A DNA stretch of 8,458 nt, from NCBI GenBank assembly GCA_021789755.1, contig JAJYJD010000148.1:1-8458 (forward strand), in the 5' to 3' direction. The notes beneath the pieces were generated by a model. That model was not told the DNA's origin, did not search any database, and saw only the letters and a list, made by a program, of their open reading frames with translations. The translations under genes and the position numbers were made by a program. Numbering within the stretch: position 1 is the stretch's first letter; every line of letters begins with the position of its first letter. Origin of the DNA: Bacteroidota bacterium. Its GTDB lineage: Bacteria > Bacteroidota > Ignavibacteria > Kryptoniales > JAKASW01. Positions 7,168 to 8,458 of this stretch are shown in pieces.

Positions 7168-7950
7168 TTAGTTCAGATTTTCAAACTTATTCGGATCTAT
7201 ATTCAGCGCGCGGGCAAGCTGGTCTGCCTCACTCTTCATGGCGGAGTTCGGAAAGGACGCGTAAAACTTCTCAAGTGCCGTCCGGGCTTCAGCGTCCCTA
7301 TGCCGTTTAATCAGCAGCTTCACTTTCCCGATGGCTGCCTTATCAGCAACGTCCGAGTCGTGATATTGCTCCAGTATGACGTCGTAGTATACTATAGCGG
7401 CCTTGTAGTAACCGAGAGTGGTGTAAAGGCGCGCGATCTCGAAATTTTTCATCGCCAGCTTGTTCCTGAGTTCCGTCATCTCCTTCTCGGCCTTCGGTAC
7501 AAGCTCGCTGTTAGGATAGTAGTCTATGAAGCTTTGGAAGGCATCCAATGCCTTATTTGTACTCTCCTGGTCCAGTTGGACGCGGGGTGATTGTTTCGCA
7601 TAGCATTCTGCGATGCGGAATCTTGCTTCCGGTGCGAGTTTGGAAGAAGGATAATTCCGGTAGACATTGCTGAACTCAAACGCGGCGGTGAGGTACTCGT
7701 CCTCGTCATAGTACGTCACCGCAAGATAGAACTGAGCGCTGTCCGCATATACGCTGGCAGGATACTGCTTCACGACGATATCGAACTCGGATCGCGCCTT
7801 CTCGAAGTCCTTCGTACTGAGCAAATCGAGTCCTTCGTGAAAAGTTTCGCCCGCTCCCTGTACAATAAGCTCCTCCGTGGATGTGCATGAGGCAAGGACG
7901 AACGCGGCTGCCAATACTCCGAACGCCATTATAAACCACTTGATTCTCAT
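7168..7950 (-). CDS. bamD: Outer-membrane protein assembly lipoprotein BamD (YfiO/ComL family)
   Basis: A 260-residue lipoprotein of the BAM complex, which folds and inserts beta-barrel proteins into the outer membrane. Residues 1-21 are a lipoprotein signal peptide with lipobox LASC, so C22 would be lipidated after cleavage. About five TPR-like helix pairs follow, near 34-64, 69-101, 108-146, 166-199 and 208-236. They carry the typical BamD turns: YPASVYADSAQFYLA (63-77), YPSSKLAPEARFRIAECY (100-117) and YPNSELVPKAEKEM (145-158). The SPRVQLDQESTNKALDAF stretch between repeats matches the long third repeat of the family. Total length is close to the usual 240-280. The ATG directly follows the TGA of the upstream gene (TGAATG), with ribosome site AGAGGA six bases away. 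The assignment is strong; a more general TPR lipoprotein such as CpoB is less likely because of the N-terminal lipobox and repeat pattern. Confidence 0.9.
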   Translation of the reverse strand: MRIKWFIMAFGVLAAAFVLASCTSTEELIVQGAGETFHEGLDLLSTKDFEKARSEFDIVVKQYPASVYADSAQFYLAVTYYDEDEYLTAAFEFSNVYRNYPSSKLAPEARFRIAECYAKQSPRVQLDQESTNKALDAFQSFIDYYPNSELVPKAEKEMTELRNKLAMKNFEIARLYTTLGYYKAAIVYYDVILEQYHDSDVADKAAIGKVKLLIKRHRDAEARTALEKFYASFPNSAMKSEADQLARALNIDPNKFENLN

Positions 7951-8458
7951 TCAAGATCCTCTCAACGTAAAGAAAAGGTAAACGATTACAGCTGCAGATG
8001 CCGCAAACAACAACGGCTGAAAGATCGTATCAAGCAAGCTCGTCGACTCAAGCCTGCCGTGCAGGAACGGGTACGACCCGGCCTCCAGGTCAGGAATCTC
8101 GCTCTCTGAAACGGTGTCGCTGAAAGCCAACGAAAATGATCTCGCATAATTTACGCGGTCACCGTCCGATATCTCGACGTTATAATCCGACCGTACAGTC
8201 CTGACGACCTCCGAAGAGCCGAAAATGTGCGAGGACACAGGAGCGGAATACGATACTTCAACCAATGGAACAAAAATCCTAACCGTGGGAGACGCGGATG
8301 AATCGCTCATAACACGGAACTTATCCCTCAAAAGATTCTCCAGGATTCTTTGACGCACGAAGGCGTCTACCTCATGGGAGCCGGCTTTCAGATCGACGGT
8401 CCGCGAGCTGTCGCGGGCGAGTGCACTCGTGATTGCCAGCGCCACCGTGTCGACCTGT
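7951..8458 (-). CDS. Unrecognised envelope-associated protein, 3' part only (5' end beyond window)
   Basis: I do not recognise this protein. The frame stays open to the right edge (168 residues visible), so the true start is probably outside the window. A GTG at 8445 with AGGT eight bases upstream could serve as a start, but the residues after it do not form a convincing signal peptide. The visible part is a mixed alpha/beta soluble region: an amphipathic helix (VDAFVRQRILENLLRDKF), then alternating strands (VRIFVPLVEVSYS; TVRSDYNVEIS; RSFSLAFSDTV). It ends with one hydrophobic helix at the C-terminus (TIFQPLLFAASAAVIVYLFFTL) followed by RGS. That suggests a tail-anchored or bitopic inner-membrane protein with its bulk on one side. 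It ends directly against bamD, so it is surely cotranscribed with it and may work in envelope biogenesis; this is inference from position only. Confidence 0.7.
   Translation of the reverse strand, partial: QVDTVALAITSALARDSSRTVDLKAGSHEVDAFVRQRILENLLRDKFRVMSDSSASPTVRIFVPLVEVSYSAPVSSHIFGSSEVVRTVRSDYNVEISDGDRVNYARSFSLAFSDTVSESEIPDLEAGSYPFLHGRLESTSLLDTIFQPLLFAASAAVIVYLFFTLRGS
7957..7962 (-). promoter_or_regulatory. Ribosome binding site of bamD
   Basis: AGAGGA on the minus strand, six bases before the bamD ATG. It lies inside the last codons of the upstream gene, so bamD translation is probably coupled to termination at the adjoining TGA. Confidence 0.7.

Noticed and set aside
6799..7590. Open frame of 263 codons on the plus strand
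   Set aside because: It runs antisense across both the thioesterase and bamD, which have clear family motifs; the product shows no recognisable domain or signal.
8443..8445. GTG as the true start of the rightmost gene
   Set aside because: The frame remains open to the window edge and the residues after GTG are not a convincing start region, so a partial gene is more likely; not excluded.

Overview
All genes read leftwards (minus strand), and the window is essentially fully coding. From right to left, in transcription order, it holds: the 3' end of an unrecognised protein with a C-terminal membrane helix; a BamD-type outer-membrane assembly lipoprotein; a YciA-like acyl-CoA thioesterase; a secreted FG-GAP/VCBS-type beta-propeller protein; a secreted HExxH metalloprotease with a FlgD-like/type IX-like C-terminal domain; an ABC transporter ATPase resembling CcmA; and a CopA-type Cu(+)-exporting P1B ATPase cut off by the left edge. 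The longest gap between genes is 33 bases. The other junctions are a direct abutment or overlaps of 4, 23, 4 and 17 bases, so the whole window looks like the interior of one polycistronic unit. I see no promoter, terminator, tRNA, rRNA, insertion sequence, CRISPR array or long repeat.

The organism is probably a Gram-negative (diderm) bacterium of the Bacteroidota/Chlorobiota/Ignavibacteria side of the FCB group. BamD implies an outer membrane. The protease ends in a module that starts with a PxPFxP motif and continues through an IYxxxG strand to a WDGRDxxGxxVxSGVY block. This is the FlgD-like/type IX sorting-like tail common on exported proteins of those lineages. The ABC ATPase has the FVSPYxELYxEFTALENL-type segment and ATND switch that I associate with CcmA-like proteins of the same group. 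This placement is inference from protein style, not from a marker gene.

Functionally the row falls into three blocks. The right block (unknown membrane protein, BamD) is envelope biogenesis. The middle block (thioesterase, propeller, protease) joins a housekeeping cytosolic enzyme to two large exported proteins that overlap each other and may be made together. The left block (ABC ATPase, CopA) is membrane transport. No permease partner for the ABC ATPase is present in the window, and the gene downstream of CopA lies beyond the left edge. A shared purpose for all seven genes is not evident; tight packing alone does not show it.

I did not find a clearly new biological system. The points most worth a second look are the coupled propeller-protease pair, the orphan ABC ATPase with changed Q-loop and H-loop residues fused into a copper-pump operon, and the unidentified protein immediately ahead of bamD.
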